From positions 12,030,001-12,094,000 of the forward strand of contig NC_088321.1 in NCBI RefSeq assembly GCF_910592395.1: a stretch of 64,000 nt of DNA, written 5' to 3'. The first letter of the stretch is position 1; each line of letters opens with the position of its first letter. Both the position numbers and the translations under genes were made by a program. Shown one piece after another: positions 36,637 to 49,659 of the stretch. Source of the DNA: Lineus longissimus (lineage: Eukaryota > Nemertea > Pilidiophora > Heteronemertea > Lineidae). Below the pieces are notes generated by a model. The model worked only from the letters and a program-made list of their open reading frames with translations, made no database searches and was not told where the DNA came from.

Positions 36637-37429
36637 GTCTAAATCAGGATATTTTCAAAACATCTGTTTTAGATCCAAGCAGGATCGATCTTGCATAGCA
36701 TAGCTTGTTATGTCTTGGAGGGATAACTTGAGCAGGTCACGACCACGGGCTGAAGAAGTACAATGCAGTTCACGTTGTTTTCTAGTGTTGATGTTAGGAT
36801 CAATAACACAATGCAATGCAGTGCAGTACGTTGGATGCGACATTGACATGCACTCAATGCAAGTGCAGCGTATTGCAACAACATTGCACCCGCTACTGCT
36901 TCTGTTATGTGGAAATGGCACACTAAATCCGATAGAAGGCGCTATCACTCTTATAACGCTACGACGGAGACAGACGTTCACCAATAAAACACAACAAATG
37001 GTGTGCATCGACAACGACCCCATTAGGTCACGTGGTGTTATATAACAGATGACCCGATGCAATCGTGGACCTTTTATCATGTTTATGCTTTGTTGCAAGT
37101 GTTTCCATGAATAAATTGCTTTAATGCTGGCATCTTGTGCATTTGATTTGCTGTTGTCGTCACATAATGAACACACAATTATATTCAGAATGATCGGATA
37201 CCTACCTCATGAATCCTAAGGGGATAGATACACGGGGCAGAATGTAAAGTAATTTGAGGCTGGACCCATCAAAGCGAACGGACTTGTTTGAATGAGCGCA
37301 ACGTTATAAAATTCTGAACATCTTGAACAAAACTTTAGGAGGCCTTCACCGAACGCTCAGCGCCATCTACATACACATGATGCTACCACCTACTCAACAT
37401 GTATGGCAAGCCGTGTGTCCAATAATTTA

Positions 37430-38130
37430 GAAAACCTGGTTTTCTTCTTTCAAAACTTAGTTTTATGGAAGAAAACCAAGCTTTGTTCAATGAAAAAAGG
37501 TTTTCTTTCAAGAAAACTAAGTTTTTAAAAACAATTTATTCTTTTTTGAAAAAGTATAAGTTTTATGAAAACCAAGTTTAAAAAAAGATAAAAACTATCT
37601 TTTCTTCCATATCACCTAGTTTTGTATGTTATTCTTCAATAAAAACCTAGTTTCATGAAAAATAAACCCATGGTTTTCTTCCATGAAACTAAGTTTGAAA
37701 GAAGAAAAGCAGGTTTTACTGAAACCTAGTTTTTTTACCTCGTCTCCAACCCAACCTCTCCCCATCAGACGAACCATGCGTGTCATGCTATGGAGATGAA
37801 GTAAAAAGACTAGTTTTTCTAGCATATGGATTAGAAACTAGGTTTTATAATGAATAACGTAGTCTTTTTCAATAGAAACTAGGTTTTGATGAAGACACGT
37901 ATATGACCTGGTTTTATTTCACAAAACCAAGTAATCTTCTTCGAAACTAGGTTTGTATTGAAGAAGCATAGGTTTAATTTTAGTTTTTGACCAAGAAAAC
38001 GTGGTTTATATAATAAACCTAATTGCTTCTCCAATAAACCCCTAATTTCACTGAATAAAAGGTTTTCTTCCATGAAACTAAAATTGGAAAGAAGAAAACC
38101 AGGTCTTCTTCAATATAACTAGGTTTCCTA
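37430..38130. repeat. Inverted-motif repeat block in intron 2, unit 5
   Basis: Same composition as 5368-6070, closest in detail to unit 2. Confidence 0.85.
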
Positions 38131-38724
38131 ATGACAAGTTTTGGTCGTGTTTATGCGCAAGTGACTGCACTATTCATCGAATGTGATGATATATAAGATC
38201 GGCTATTATTGATCAATTCCGTATTTGGTGCGCCATTTTGCCTTGAAAGTTCGGAAATGTTCGAGAACATTAGGACATTACTAAAGATGATGCAAATGGT
38301 GCCACTTATTGATGACGGTCGAAGGCAGTACTAACGGAACTTGGTGAAACGGACATTGCATTGAATGATTTTCAGAAAACGTGGGAGAATATTTGCAGTA
38401 AAAAAGGAGGTGTAAATCGCGTCCAAGATTTATCGCTGTTCATGTGAGCGGTAACAAATCAGATCACGGTTCTAATAGAAGTACTCCTTGTCTAGTTTGG
38501 TATACTCTATCGTTTCACTGATCTAAAACTGGTTCATTATATGGACAAGGAAATCAAAGCAGAGGCCAGTCCAGCACGAGGCGTCATTACCACAGGACAA
38601 TTTGCTGTCAACAACCTCTTGTCTGTCGAAATTGAACATGTTGATTGGCATCAAACGCCCTTTTCTCATGATATCCCGGCGTAAAATCGACTATGCAGAG
38701 CCGGTCTTAGATCAGCGAAACTAG
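38131..38724 (+). pseudogene. Passenger gene relic, unit 5
   Basis: Like unit 2 (TGG after QKT), but an extra C in 'gatatcccgg' near 38674 shifts the third segment into a stop. Confidence 0.5.
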
Positions 38725-39090
38725 AGTCTATGCATGTATTGTTAATTCTGTACACGATTCTTGTAGAATTCAATTATCAGGTAAGAAAAAAAGATCTCAG
38801 AAAGAATCTTTGAATAATATTGTAAAGCATGTACATGCAAATGTACCAACTGAATAAGACCTTTAAGAAACAGGATTCTCGATCAGGGATGGCGTTCAGA
38901 GGAGACGATGGTAATAGTGCGAGCTTGTACTATTAGATGTGTACAACATTAAACTGGGCATGTATGCGTACAGATGGTACACGTGCATGCACGGTACAAA
39001 TCATATACAAGTAAAAATGGCTGGCGAACTTTGTTCACGTAACCTCTTTATTTTCCTCAAGAAGTTTACATCATTCTCTTATCACCTTAG

Positions 39091-39992
39091 TCACAAACTT
39101 GCAATAAGTTCTGCTGTGCATTTTCAAAACTTTTATTATCATAAGCAAAGTGACTTGATTCTCTTAACCGATTTCTCAGGAAATGAAACTTCAATAAGAA
39201 CACTAAAGCTATATCCGGACTCTGGCAAGCTTGGATGGAAACAGGCAAGCTACGAGGGCATAATTAAAATTGTCGGTCAATATAAACAGTTCCTCATTGC
39301 TACTCCAATGACCCGCCTGTACGAAAAGTTCATCATCGTTGGATTGGACGGCCGGTTGCGAGGAAGGCTAAAGTTCCAACACCTGAATAAAATCCAATTT
39401 AGCCTATCCAAGTACATGGACGTTTCATTTCTTCTTTTAAGTGATGCAGATTTGGGCGTTATCACACTTTTCTCTTTGGAAGGCTACTTTACGAAGTATT
39501 GTCACAACCGCATATCCAACATGCCCAATGGCTCATTAACCCTAATTCTTACATGCAGAAAAAAACTTGTGTTATCCGTGAAATATTCTGCGTACACAAA
39601 TTCTGGATTATTCGCATTTCGTTCAGAAATTATCAGTAAAGGATCTTTTGTCAGTTGTTTTAATGCAAAGTCAAAACGCCCTAGCCATGCTATATTTTCT
39701 GTGCAAAAAACAATTAAAACCACATTCTTCTTCATTAGCGATGTCTACCATCGACTATTGATAGGAACTACTGATAAGGATGTTTATGAGATGGCCGAAG
39801 GGAAATGGAGTTTCTTACCATCAATTAAAACAAGACGACGTCTTCAAATTCAGTGGGGGTAGTCAGTTCGTTTTGTTAAATAATAGTGATCTGGTTCAGT
39901 TTTTAACGGATGGTGGTGCACAAGGAAGGAGAATTCTGACAATGTTGAAGGTGTACTCCCCGAGAGCAGGATGTGAAACGATCAAAGTGTGA
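39091..39992 (+). pseudogene. Last exon with 5-base deletion, unit 5
   Basis: 902 bases instead of 907. At about 39778 the sequence encoding TDNEVMF has lost five bases, and the frame ends at a stop at 39860-39862 after an altered tail, so the conserved C-terminal 75 or so residues are lost. The variable part is a mosaic: LGVITLFSL as in units 1 and 2, KYCHNRISNMPNGS as in unit 4, SEIISKGS as in unit 1. C344 is Arg. Confidence 0.75.
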
Positions 39993-40192
39993 CTCAGTAG
40001 ATCTGAATACGGTTCTCATCATTTCCTTCGAAGTTTCTTCAGTAACTAAAAATATCTTTATTCTGCCATGGAGCATAATCCACTATTGCCGTTAGGTGGC
40101 GCATACAAATGATATATGTACCATATGTAACAGAATAGGTAATCATTTCAAGTTATTTTAAATAGGGACTTTACGAGCTCGGGGTCGGTTAA

Positions 40193-40419
40193 CATGGTAA
40201 AGGGCAATGGGTTGTCTTTGATCCTGCGAACTCTTTTCAAGCAAACAAAAAGTTTACACTCAATATGTAAAATGGGTCTTCTTTAAGGCGGACGGCTGCT
40301 GCTGATTTCTTCAAACTGAACGAAGAAAAACAGGTAAATGGCAATGTTAACGCAGGTCGAATGACGAGATTATATTTAGATTCTTCAGAAACATTGGTTA
40401 CGATATTAACTGTGGCTAA
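40193..40419 (+). pseudogene. Downstream coding-like fragment, unit 5
   Basis: Counterpart of 8147-8377 with TAC to TAA (MYNGSS region) and a lost T near 40395. Confidence 0.4.
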
Positions 40420-41410
40420 AGGTATCGGTTTGCTTGAGAAAAATACGTGCTTACCTGGAGAGAAAATGACTATACAAAAGAAATATTTAAAAAATATTTG
40501 TTAATTTTGAGGGACCGAAAGGTCCGCATTTATTTATTTTTGTCCGATTGTACTCCTCCAACACTGTAATGGTGAGAAAGGTTTCTGCTCTGATGCCCGA
40601 TATACACATCCCCATTTCAACGTACGGAAGATTTTGTAGGAAAAAAAACACGTTTAGGTCTTCCTATTTTCCCGTACAATAAAATGCTATACAATTTAAT
40701 CTCACTGTGTCTGATGGGGTTGCGGGTTGATGTACGTTTGACCGTTTATTGACTGGATACATGGGAGTAAGAGCCTACAGGCGCCTTTTAATGGTCGTCT
40801 TAGGATCCATTGTTTGGCCCGTTTCAGCGGTTTTCTTCTCTGTTTCCGACGGCGGGAGGAGCGTGAGACTCCCATCGCCAGATCATGACGGCTGCACACG
40901 ATGCCGAGACAACTTTTAGTTTGGACAGTACCGGAGGTATTTTCAAAATGGATGGGAATATAGGGCCCTTACTGGTCTATAGTGCGGGATATGATCTATG
41001 CAGAATGTTACGTAGGCCAAGATTCTCCAACCCAAATGTTCTTGAGCAATATTAACCCGGTTTGTTATCTAGTACACTAGTGGGTTAATCCTACCAAAAC
41101 TTGCAACCCCGCCAGACACGATCAATTTCTCAATCGTACTTAATCCTTCCTACAAAACAATGTACTCGTCGACGTCGGGTTAAGTTGGAGAGAAAATTGT
41201 AAACAAATATTTCATACTGAGGAATATGTTATCGTGTATAGCGGCCATAACACTGTATTGGGATGGCCTTGTTTCCATTGTGTTGCAAAGGTAAAACAAT
41301 ACCTTTAATTACCCACTGCGTTATTCAGTGCCGAATTCGTAGGTTAACACTTCAATGAAGAATCTACTCATAAATTATTTACACGATTCTTGTATGATTC
41401 TAAGTTAAGA

Positions 41411-41569
41411 CAAGAACAAAGCAAAGTGGTGGAGAGAGACCCAACACGATTTACGAGATGGGTGAAGGAAGCGATTCGGATTCGTAAAATCACCAACATG
41501 AATCGAGACGCAAAGTGGCGTGTGGGATCAAAGTCTGGCCGCTCCGACATCCAGCAGTCAGATGTCTAA
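41411..41569 (+). mobile_element. Retroelement C-terminal relic, unit 6
   Basis: Same segment, nearly identical to the copies at 2-109 and 60685-60843. Confidence 0.5.
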
Positions 41570-42786
41570 CTTATGAAGAAGAATGGTGCAACCATTTGAA
41601 AGGTCAAGGTGATGATGAACAATGATTGTGTAAAAATTGTTGATGACCCAAAGGATTCCTCCAGGCATGTCAAAAATGTTGTATGGTTTATTAGACACCA
41701 TGTGGGATGGCGGAGAGAACCAGGATGTGCATGTCGTGTTGGAGTGTTATCCGAGCTCGGTCGAGTGCATATTAATCACGCGAATCATGATTTGATGATA
41801 GTATACCTTTGTTATTGTAGTTTTGTTTGATAAGAATTCACTGCAAACATATTTGTTATACAATATGCATATAGTTTGAAGAAAAACATACATGTACTTG
41901 CAGACTGAGTATGCACTGTAATATATGTACGAGTTGATCTCGCTTGCTGACCAACTTTGATATGATTCATTAAAAAACAACATACTACGCGGCTTTCAAC
42001 CTACATTAACATTGATTTTCATCAATCAATACTGACGGTTTACCTAATCGGTTAGGAGACAGGGGAAGTGCTCGTTAGGTTGCGACCATATAGACACGAT
42101 AGACACAATCCCGTGCAGAACTATTGTTTACGACATCAGACTGATGGCTGGCAGTACCGTACGCCGAACATTATATAAGTGATATGAAAAGCACTTGAGA
42201 TTATCGTGTGCGGAAGTGCTTTTTGAAGAACCAGTGGCATAATAAAGGGCTGCCGCATCCTAGTTTCCTTTGCGCTCTAAAGAACTATTTCCAGATATTA
42301 ATGTGCACAAGAAATGGAAAATTCGACATATTACTGAATTATCCCTTATTTCCGTGCAGCGATCATATCTATTGACAACGCGCTGCCTTAGCTGGGGAAT
42401 ATGAAGGCGTCATATCGTCGAAGCTCGATTACCCCGATACCAAGACGACACTGAAAATTACGTTATATCAGAGTCGTTGCACTATCAGTGAAAAGTCCAG
42501 TAAGGTTTTTGTGGCCCGATGTGTCTTCGAGGACTATGAACCCACACACCGGTCGGCAGACGGGGCGGAATAAAATTTCCACATCCGGCTCGCATAGGCT
42601 TGAGTAAGTAACTAAGGTAACCGAACAGTAAGCAAGTACACCTACCCATGCGCAACCCTAACCGGATTTGGATAATTTTGAAATGGAAGACTCCATGGCG
42701 ACGTAAAGCAAATATCAAATCGTCTTTAAAGTATATTTTTGGCGGTATCTTATTGGTTGCTCGCGAGGGGGTGGTGGGGTGGTGGT

Positions 42787-42803
42787 GGGGGGGGGGGGGG
42801 GGG
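42787..42803 (+). repeat. Poly-G run, 17 G
   Basis: Unit 6 version of the run at 1327-1341. Confidence 0.9.
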
Positions 42804-44894
42804 CAGACACATGCAGAGCTCGTAATGTATGTTTGATAACAACCACGATTAGCAACCGTGTAAATATGGAAACGATGTTGATTTTAATGAGAATGAATAC
42901 CTACTGATTATGATATGCTTGTTACAAGAGACATACCGTGTTGATTATTGAGAATTTAAACAACTAATTGGCAGCATCATGTGCATTGGGCAAGCTATGT
43001 TTGGTCTGTTCCTTATGTCTAGTCTATATGATTGGGATCTGCGTGGACTTGAATGACCTCGTCGATTGGTTATCGCGTGATGTCGTATTCCCGGTGGGTA
43101 AAGGTATCTGTTGGCCTACGAAAAATACGTGCTTACCTGGAGACAGACAAAAGATTAGTTCATTTTGAGGGGCGTATATAAGGCCCGCATTCATTATTTT
43201 TAGCCTTGTTTCTATTGTGTTGCCTTCATCCACCGTGGTATTGGTCACAAATTTGACTCATTCCACGATCTATCCTCGGGATGAACTGATGTTGTTTTGC
43301 GTGTTTTTTTCCGATAGGACAAATATTTACAACTCCAAAAAAGCCGGCTATTTCAGTTTTATATTTTACAGTTCGATCGTGACAGTGCACTTGCATACAG
43401 TGTATATGATTTAACAAACAATTGTATGTGTGAAAATCGACGCCACACAAATACATTACTCCAGATATTATGTTCCCTATAGATGGCAAGTGGTGGGCTA
43501 CTTCTTCCTATCCACGGGGCAAATTTCGCAGTTGGGAGATTACGATTGTCATACCGAGCGATTTGAACGTTAGCCAGCATCGGTTACTCGTAACATTTTG
43601 ACCAGGCTTGCATCGAATTCTCATTGCAATCTCTGTCTTCGGACACACGAACAGTTACCTTTTTTTACAGACTGCCAAGACCCTGATTCAAACCTTGTGC
43701 CGCAATAAGTATGAAAGCCGATTTACGAGTGTTGCGTACGTGAGTTTGCGTGCTTGAGCATGCTTGATGACATACACTGAGACCTGTGTTCATCGCAATT
43801 CGTCTTTTGTAAGGGTTGCAAAACATACATATTTCAATGGAACTTGTCCTTATCCAAATCGAGTGCACGCAAGTACAAATAGTGTTATCTATCCGGGGAA
43901 ATGTGTCTGTAATGGCTCAGTTCGTCATATCTACATATTACTCTGAATTTCGTCAGATATTTTTGAGCCATATTCATTGTGAAATACAGCAAAATGTAAA
44001 TTATGCATAATACAATTAAATATTAATGTCTGTTGTTTGATAAAATACAGCAATCAATTGCTGATCGTTTGATATAATGTAGACGTAATTATACACTTCT
44101 GCAATACTCTCCATCACTCCACTAGATGGCGCGGAAGTATACTTTTCGCCGCATCGAAGCCACGTGATGACAGAGAATACGTTGTCGGCTGCACTTTCAA
44201 AAGGTTTTCGAATTTATTTTACTCTCAGAAATTAATTGAATTTAAGTGAATGAAACCAACCGCATTTTATTTACTCATCACAGTAGGACATATTGTTGTG
44301 ACCTAAAGGCCCCCCAATGGCGGTCCCCAAAAGGAACCATGTTCTGAAAGATAGACACGCCTTTGGGAGACCACGAAGTTACCTTTAATACGATGCATAC
44401 CTTTATTGCGGTAGACGAAAAACCAAGTGTATTTGATTTGGCACTGGTCAGTCTATAGGCCTGTGCTTCGGCCTCGGTCGGCCTGCCAAATTTCCGAATT
44501 CGCATCATGGAAACACAATTGACGCTCCAGAATTTCAAAAACTGTCAGTCAGCTCAACCTCGTGCTCATGTTGCCTCTGTCCTGGTTTACACTGACCCGT
44601 ACTCGAAACTGCAGCGAAAGAGGCTGGTAGCTTTTTTCTAATAAGTCCGGTCTGCCCGGCTGGGACAGAATTTCTGTTCCACTTAGGTCGACGGTGTACT
44701 TTTTGTGTCGATTGTTTTTTTATCTTTTACTCCATCAGCTGCGCCACCTAGAGTCAAGTTAGATGTCATGGCTGCGCCATCTAATGTAGAAATATTATAC
44801 GTAACTTAGAAATAATGGCTCCAATCAAATATTAGTTGTACTCTCTGTATGGGAAACAAGATAAATACTGCAGAAAAAAATACAGCGACCAGCA

Positions 44895-45200
44895 ATGAAA
44901 ATTTCCACAGTGATTTATGTTGTGTTATTCGCCCGAACGGAGCCAGTGCTGGCATTTCTATCCGCAATACTCACACGTTGTTCATCACGTGTCTCAATCC
45001 AAGCAAATCTCGGTGAAATTGGAACGGCATCAAAAATCGAGTGCTGCCTTCAATGCACTGATAATGACTGTTTGACGATAAACCATATTTTAACTGAAAA
45101 CCGGTGCCAACTCAGCTTTTCTAAACCGGAGCCGTTGAACGACGCAATGTCAAACTACAGTCGGGGTCGTTTATATTCAAAATGTAGACGGCAGCATTCG
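44895..45200 (+). CDS. Exon 1, secreted PAN-like tandem protein, unit 6
   Basis: 102 codons from ATG, donor GTAAGG. Variants K2, T15, P17, E79 (KPEP) and R90 (NYSRG). PAN-like cysteines intact. The modelled gene is 44895-45200, 45904-46097, 48753-49659. Confidence 0.7.
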
Positions 45201-45903
45201 GTAAGGGAAACATACTCTGTAGTAGTCCGGTTTTACCAATCTAAGGCCGTTTCTGCAAAATCGATTTAGTCGTTAGATTAACTATGTCAAAAAGTCTAAT
45301 TGAAGAGGTGATTGAGTGCAAGAACAACTCCAGTCTTTATTTCAGGTACTTTAATATTTTCAACACTAAAACCCTTCCCTGTCCGTCATTTTTGCAGATG
45401 GCCACATGCAAATGTTTCTGACATGACTGGACAATAGCAACAGAAGGTACTTCTTGCACAAAACTTTTGGATTTCAAAGGAATTGTAAAACAGAGCCAAA
45501 TGCCATATTCTGAGAGCAATTTTGATTTTAAAAAATCGCAAATCGTTTTGTCAGCCAGCCAACCCAGTGTTTATTTCACTTCTGGTGCTAGCAATATTTT
45601 TCAACAGTGACTTCAGTGGTTCTTGCACTGAGGTCATCAATTATGAAAGACAATTGGTGAGCGACGCGCCAAGTTGTGCAGTGGTCATGTCGCCATGACA
45701 TTGGCCTTGGCATTTATCTCGATTCGAGGTACATTGGACATTATTATACGTACATGAAGTTAAAAAAGTGCACGGTCTTAGGTCGGTCAAACTAGGGTAA
45801 TTAATTACAATGTTTGTAAGCCTCGTCGATAACAAATCTAGGCTGTAATATATTGATGCAACACATATATATTTAGATAGTAGGTACATTTACATGTTGT
45901 CAG

Positions 45904-46097
45904 ATTCGCGTGTGCAATGTCCTGTACAGCTACAATACCAAAGCAAAATGCGGAGAATCGATTACTTCGAGTTCAGGTCGCAGATTTACCCAGTGCACAA
46001 GTTCATTCGATCCCACACCAAAGGTTACACTGGTACATCGATTCGGTTCGCATTCATTACGTTTTGACTTGTTTTGCGAGGCAGAGTTTTGCAAGAG
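45904..46097 (+). CDS. Exon 2, unit 6
   Basis: Five cysteines intact, same borders as unit 1. E161-A-E reads E-A-E with the preceding GAG GCA, a silent change. Confidence 0.6.
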
Positions 46098-46889
46098 GTC
46101 TAAATCAGGATATTTTCAAAACATCTGTTTTAGATCCAAGCAGGATCGATCTTGCATAGCATAGCTTGTTATGTCTTGGAGGGATAACTTGAGTAGGTCA
46201 CGACCACGGGCTGAAGAAGCACAATGTAGTTCACGTTGTTTTCCAGTGTTGATGATAGAATCAATAACACAATGCAGTGCAGTGCAGTACGTTGAATGCG
46301 ACATTGACATGCACTCAATGCAAGTGCAGCGTATTGCAATAACATTGCACCCGCTACTGCTTCTGTTATGTGGAAGTGGCACACTAAATCCGATAGAAGG
46401 CGCTATCACTCTTATGATGCTACGACGGAGACAGACTTTCACCAATAAAACACAACAAATGGTGCGCAGCGACAACAACCCCATTAGGTCACGTGGCGTG
46501 ATATAACAGATGACCCGATGCAATCGTGGACCTTTTATCATGTTTATGCTTTGTTGCAAGTGTTTCCATGAATAAATTGCTTAAATGCTGGCATCTTGTG
46601 CATTTGATTTGCTGTTGTCGTCACATAATGAACACACAATTATATTCAGAATGTTCGAATACCTACCTCATGAATCCTAAGGGGATAGATACGCGGGGCA
46701 GAATGTAAAGTAATTTGAGGCTGGACCCATCAAAGCGAACGGACTTGTTTGAATGAGCGCAACGTTATAAAATTCTGAACATCTTGAACAAAACTTTAGG
46801 AGGCCTTCACCGAACGCTCAGCGCCATCTACATACACATGATGCTACCTCCTACTCAACATGTATGGCTAGCCGTGTGTCCAATAATTT

Positions 46890-47790
46890 AGAGAACCTGG
46901 TTTTCTTCTTTCAAAACTTAGTTTTATGGAAGAAAACCAAGCTTTGTTCAATGAAAATAGGTTTTCTTTCAAGAAAACTAAGTTTTTAAAAATAATTTAC
47001 TCTTTTTTGAAAAAGTATAAGTTTCATGAAAACCAAGTTTAAAAAAAGATAAAAACTATATTTTCTTCCATATAACCTAGTTTTGTATGTTTTTCTTCAA
47101 TAAAAACGTAGTTTCATTGAAAAAAAAACATGGTTTCCTTCCATGAAACTAAGTTTTGAAAGAAGAAAAACAGGTTTTACTGAAACCTAGTCTTTTTACC
47201 TCGTCTCCAACCCAACCTCTCCCCATCAGACGAACCATGCGTGTAATGCTGTGGAGATGAAGTAAAAATACTATATATTTATTTATTCCTCCTATGCAGA
47301 AGAAGATATACAAAATAGTATACAATAAATTTAACAGAGTGTATGAGGAGTGAGTGCATTATTTACAGGTAATTTGGTAATTAATTGAGTGAGCTGGTTA
47401 ATACCAGCACTCCGCTGCAATTTGCAGCAATGACATGTTGTATTCTAGGTCGCAGCCAGGTATTTGCTTACCTAGCAATGTCTCTGTTAGATCATTGTCA
47501 TTCATGTTCCACAGTGCCGCGGACACCTCTACGGAGCATTCGTCTACGGCTCTTTCCCAGAATATGACCTCGTTTTATTCCACAAAACCAAGTATTCTTC
47601 TACGAAACTAGGTTTGTATTGAAGAAGCATAGGTTTAATTTTGGTTTTTGACCAAGAAAACGTGGTTTATATAATAGACCTAATTGCTTCTCCAATAAAA
47701 ACCTAGTTTCACTGAATAAAAGGTTTTCTTCCATGAAACTAAGTTTGGAAAGAAGAAAAACAGGTCTTCTTCAATATAACTAGGTTTCCT
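46890..47790. repeat. Inverted-motif repeat block in intron 2, unit 6 (interrupted)
   Basis: Same composition as 5368-6070, close to unit 1, but about 95 bases in its centre are replaced by the insertion at 47272-47561. Confidence 0.85.
47272..47561 (-). mobile_element. 5'-truncated LINE-like 3' end
   Basis: Unit-specific insertion. Read on the minus strand it is open from the break down to a stop at 47400-47398 (VDECSVEVSAALWNMND, then LTETLLG, and IAAECWY at the end), followed by about 125 bases of 3' tail ending AATAAATAAATATATAG. A C-terminus of the form L...LLG...N..L..IA and a short A-rich repeat tail are typical of 5'-truncated CR1/L2-like non-LTR retrotransposons. A processed copy of a cellular mRNA is the alternative. 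About 95 bases of target were lost. Confidence 0.6.
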
Positions 47791-47791
47791 A

Positions 47792-48381
47792 ATGACAAGT
47801 TCCGGTCGTGTTTATGCGCAAGTTACTGCACTATTCATTGAATGTGATGATATATAAGATCGGCTATTATTGATCAATTTAGCATTTGGTGCGCCATTTT
47901 GCCTTGGCAGTTCGGAAATGCTCAAGAACATTATGACATTACTAAAGATGATGCAAATGATTCCACTTATTGGTGAGGGTCGAAGGCAGTACTAACGAAA
48001 CTTGGTGAAACGGACATTGCATTGAATGATTTTCAGAAAACGCAGGAGAATATTTGCGGTAAAAAAGGCGGTGTAAATAGCGTCCAAGATTTATCCCTGT
48101 TCACGTGAGCGCTAACAAACCAGATCACGGTTCTAATAGAAGTACTCCTTGTTTAGTTTGGTATACTCTATAATTTCACTGATCTAAAACTGGTTCATTA
48201 TATTGACAAGGAAATCAAAGCAGAGGCCAGTCCAGCACGAGGCGTCATTACCAGACAATTAGCTGTCAACAACCTCTTGTCTGTCGAAATTGAACATGTT
48301 GATTGGCATCAAACGCCCTTTTCTCATGATATCCAGCGTAAAATCGACTATGCAGAGCCGGTCTTAGATCAGCGAAACTAG
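47792..48381 (+). pseudogene. Passenger gene relic, unit 6
   Basis: CAG in place of the TAG/TGG codon after QKT. The third segment is open despite a 3-base deletion (ITRQLAVNN). Segment one still has TAA and the frame jump. Confidence 0.5.
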
Positions 48382-48752
48382 AGTTTATGCATGTATTGTT
48401 AATTCTGTACACGATTCTTGTAGAATTCAATAATCAGGTGAGAAAAAAAGATCTCAGAAAGAATCTTTGAAGAATCTTGTAAAGCATGTACATGCACATG
48501 TACCAACTGAATAAAATCTTTAAGAAACTTTCCAGGATTCTCGATCAGGGATGGCGTTCAGAGGAGACGATGGTAATAGTGCGAGCTTGTACTATTAAAT
48601 TTGTACAACATTAAACTGGGCATGTATGCGTACAGATGGTACATGTGCATTCACGGTACAAATCATATACAAGAAAAAGTGGCTGGCGAACTTTGTTCAC
48701 GTAACCTCTTTATTTTCCTCAAGAAGTTTACATCATTCTCTTATCACCTTAG

Positions 48753-49659
48753 TCACAAACTTGCAATAAGTTCTACTGTGCATTTTCAAAACTTTTATTA
48801 TCATAAGCAAAGTGACTTGATTGTCTTAACCGATTTCTCAGGAAATGAAACTTCAATAAGAACACTAAAGCTATATCCGGACTCTGGCAAGCTTGGATGG
48901 GCACAGGCAAGCTACGAGGGCATAATTAAAACTGTCGGTCAATATAAAGAGTTCCTCATTGCTACTTCAATGACCCACCTCTACGAAATGTTCATCATCG
49001 TTGGATTGGACGGCCGGTTGCGAGGAAGGCTAAAGTTCCAACACATGAATAAAATCCAATTTAGCCTATCCAAGTACATGGACGTTTCATTTCTTATTTT
49101 GAGTGATGCAGATTGGGGCTTTATCACACTTTTCTCTTTGGAAGGTTACCTTTCGAAGTATTGTCCCGAATGCAGATCCAACATGTCCAATGGCTCATTA
49201 ACCGTAATTCTTACATGCAGAAACAAACTTAAGCCTTCCTTCAAATATTCTGCGTACACAAATTCTGGATTATATGCATTTTGTTCAGGAATTATCAGTA
49301 ATGGATCTCTTGTCAGTTGTTTTAATGCGAAGTCAAAACGCTCTAGCCATGTTATATTTTCTGTGCTAAAAACTGTTAAAACCACGTTCTTCTTCATTAG
49401 CGACGTCTACCATCGACTATTGATAGGAACTACTGATAACGAGGTCATGTTTATGAGTTGGCCGAAGGGAAATGGAGTTTCTTACCATCAATTAAAACAA
49501 GACGACGTCTTCAAATTCAGTGGGGGTAGTCAGTTCGTTTTGTTAAATAATGGTGATCTTGTTCAGTTTTTAACGGATGGTGGTGCAGTAGGAAGGAGAA
49601 TTCTGACAATGTTGAAGGTGTACTCCCCGAGAGCAGGATGTGAAACGATCAAAGTGTGA
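48753..49659 (+). CDS. Last exon, variable C-terminal domain, unit 6
   Basis: 301 codons open to TGA. Variable part: WGFITLFSLEG, KYCPECRSNMSNGS, NKLKPSFKY, SGIISNGSLVSC. Sequons N198, N310, N313 and N350. All exon cysteines present. It combines motifs found separately in unit 1 (PEC) and unit 4 (NKLKPS). Confidence 0.75.

Larger units (their letters stand above)
32358..41460 (+). repeat. Tandem unit 5 (about 9.1 kb)
   Basis: The spacer lost about 0.5 kb including the poly-G run: near 33571-33579 'aattttga' joins directly to the sequence that follows 'attttga' further on in other units, a microhomology deletion. It also carries a 156-bp tandem duplication at about 34006-34316, shared with unit 7. 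The last exon is frameshifted. Confidence 0.95.
40420..44894. other. Spacer between gene copies 5 and 6
   Basis: About 4.5 kb: minus-strand 65-codon frame (40702-40899), retroelement relic, stem-loop (42187-42223), poly-G (42787-42803) and exon-like segment near 43671-43739. No supported gene. Confidence 0.55.

Noticed and set aside
36710-37045. 111-codon plus-strand frame after exon 2 (units 5 and 6)
   Set aside because: Frameshifted in unit 1 by the same 11-base deletion and shortened in others; no splice borders fit the gene model.
36655-37176. 173-codon minus-strand open frame in intron 2 of units 4 and 5
   Set aside because: It overlaps exon 2 in antisense, and other units shorten or break it (11-base deletion in unit 1, lost start in unit 6), so it is not kept as a gene.
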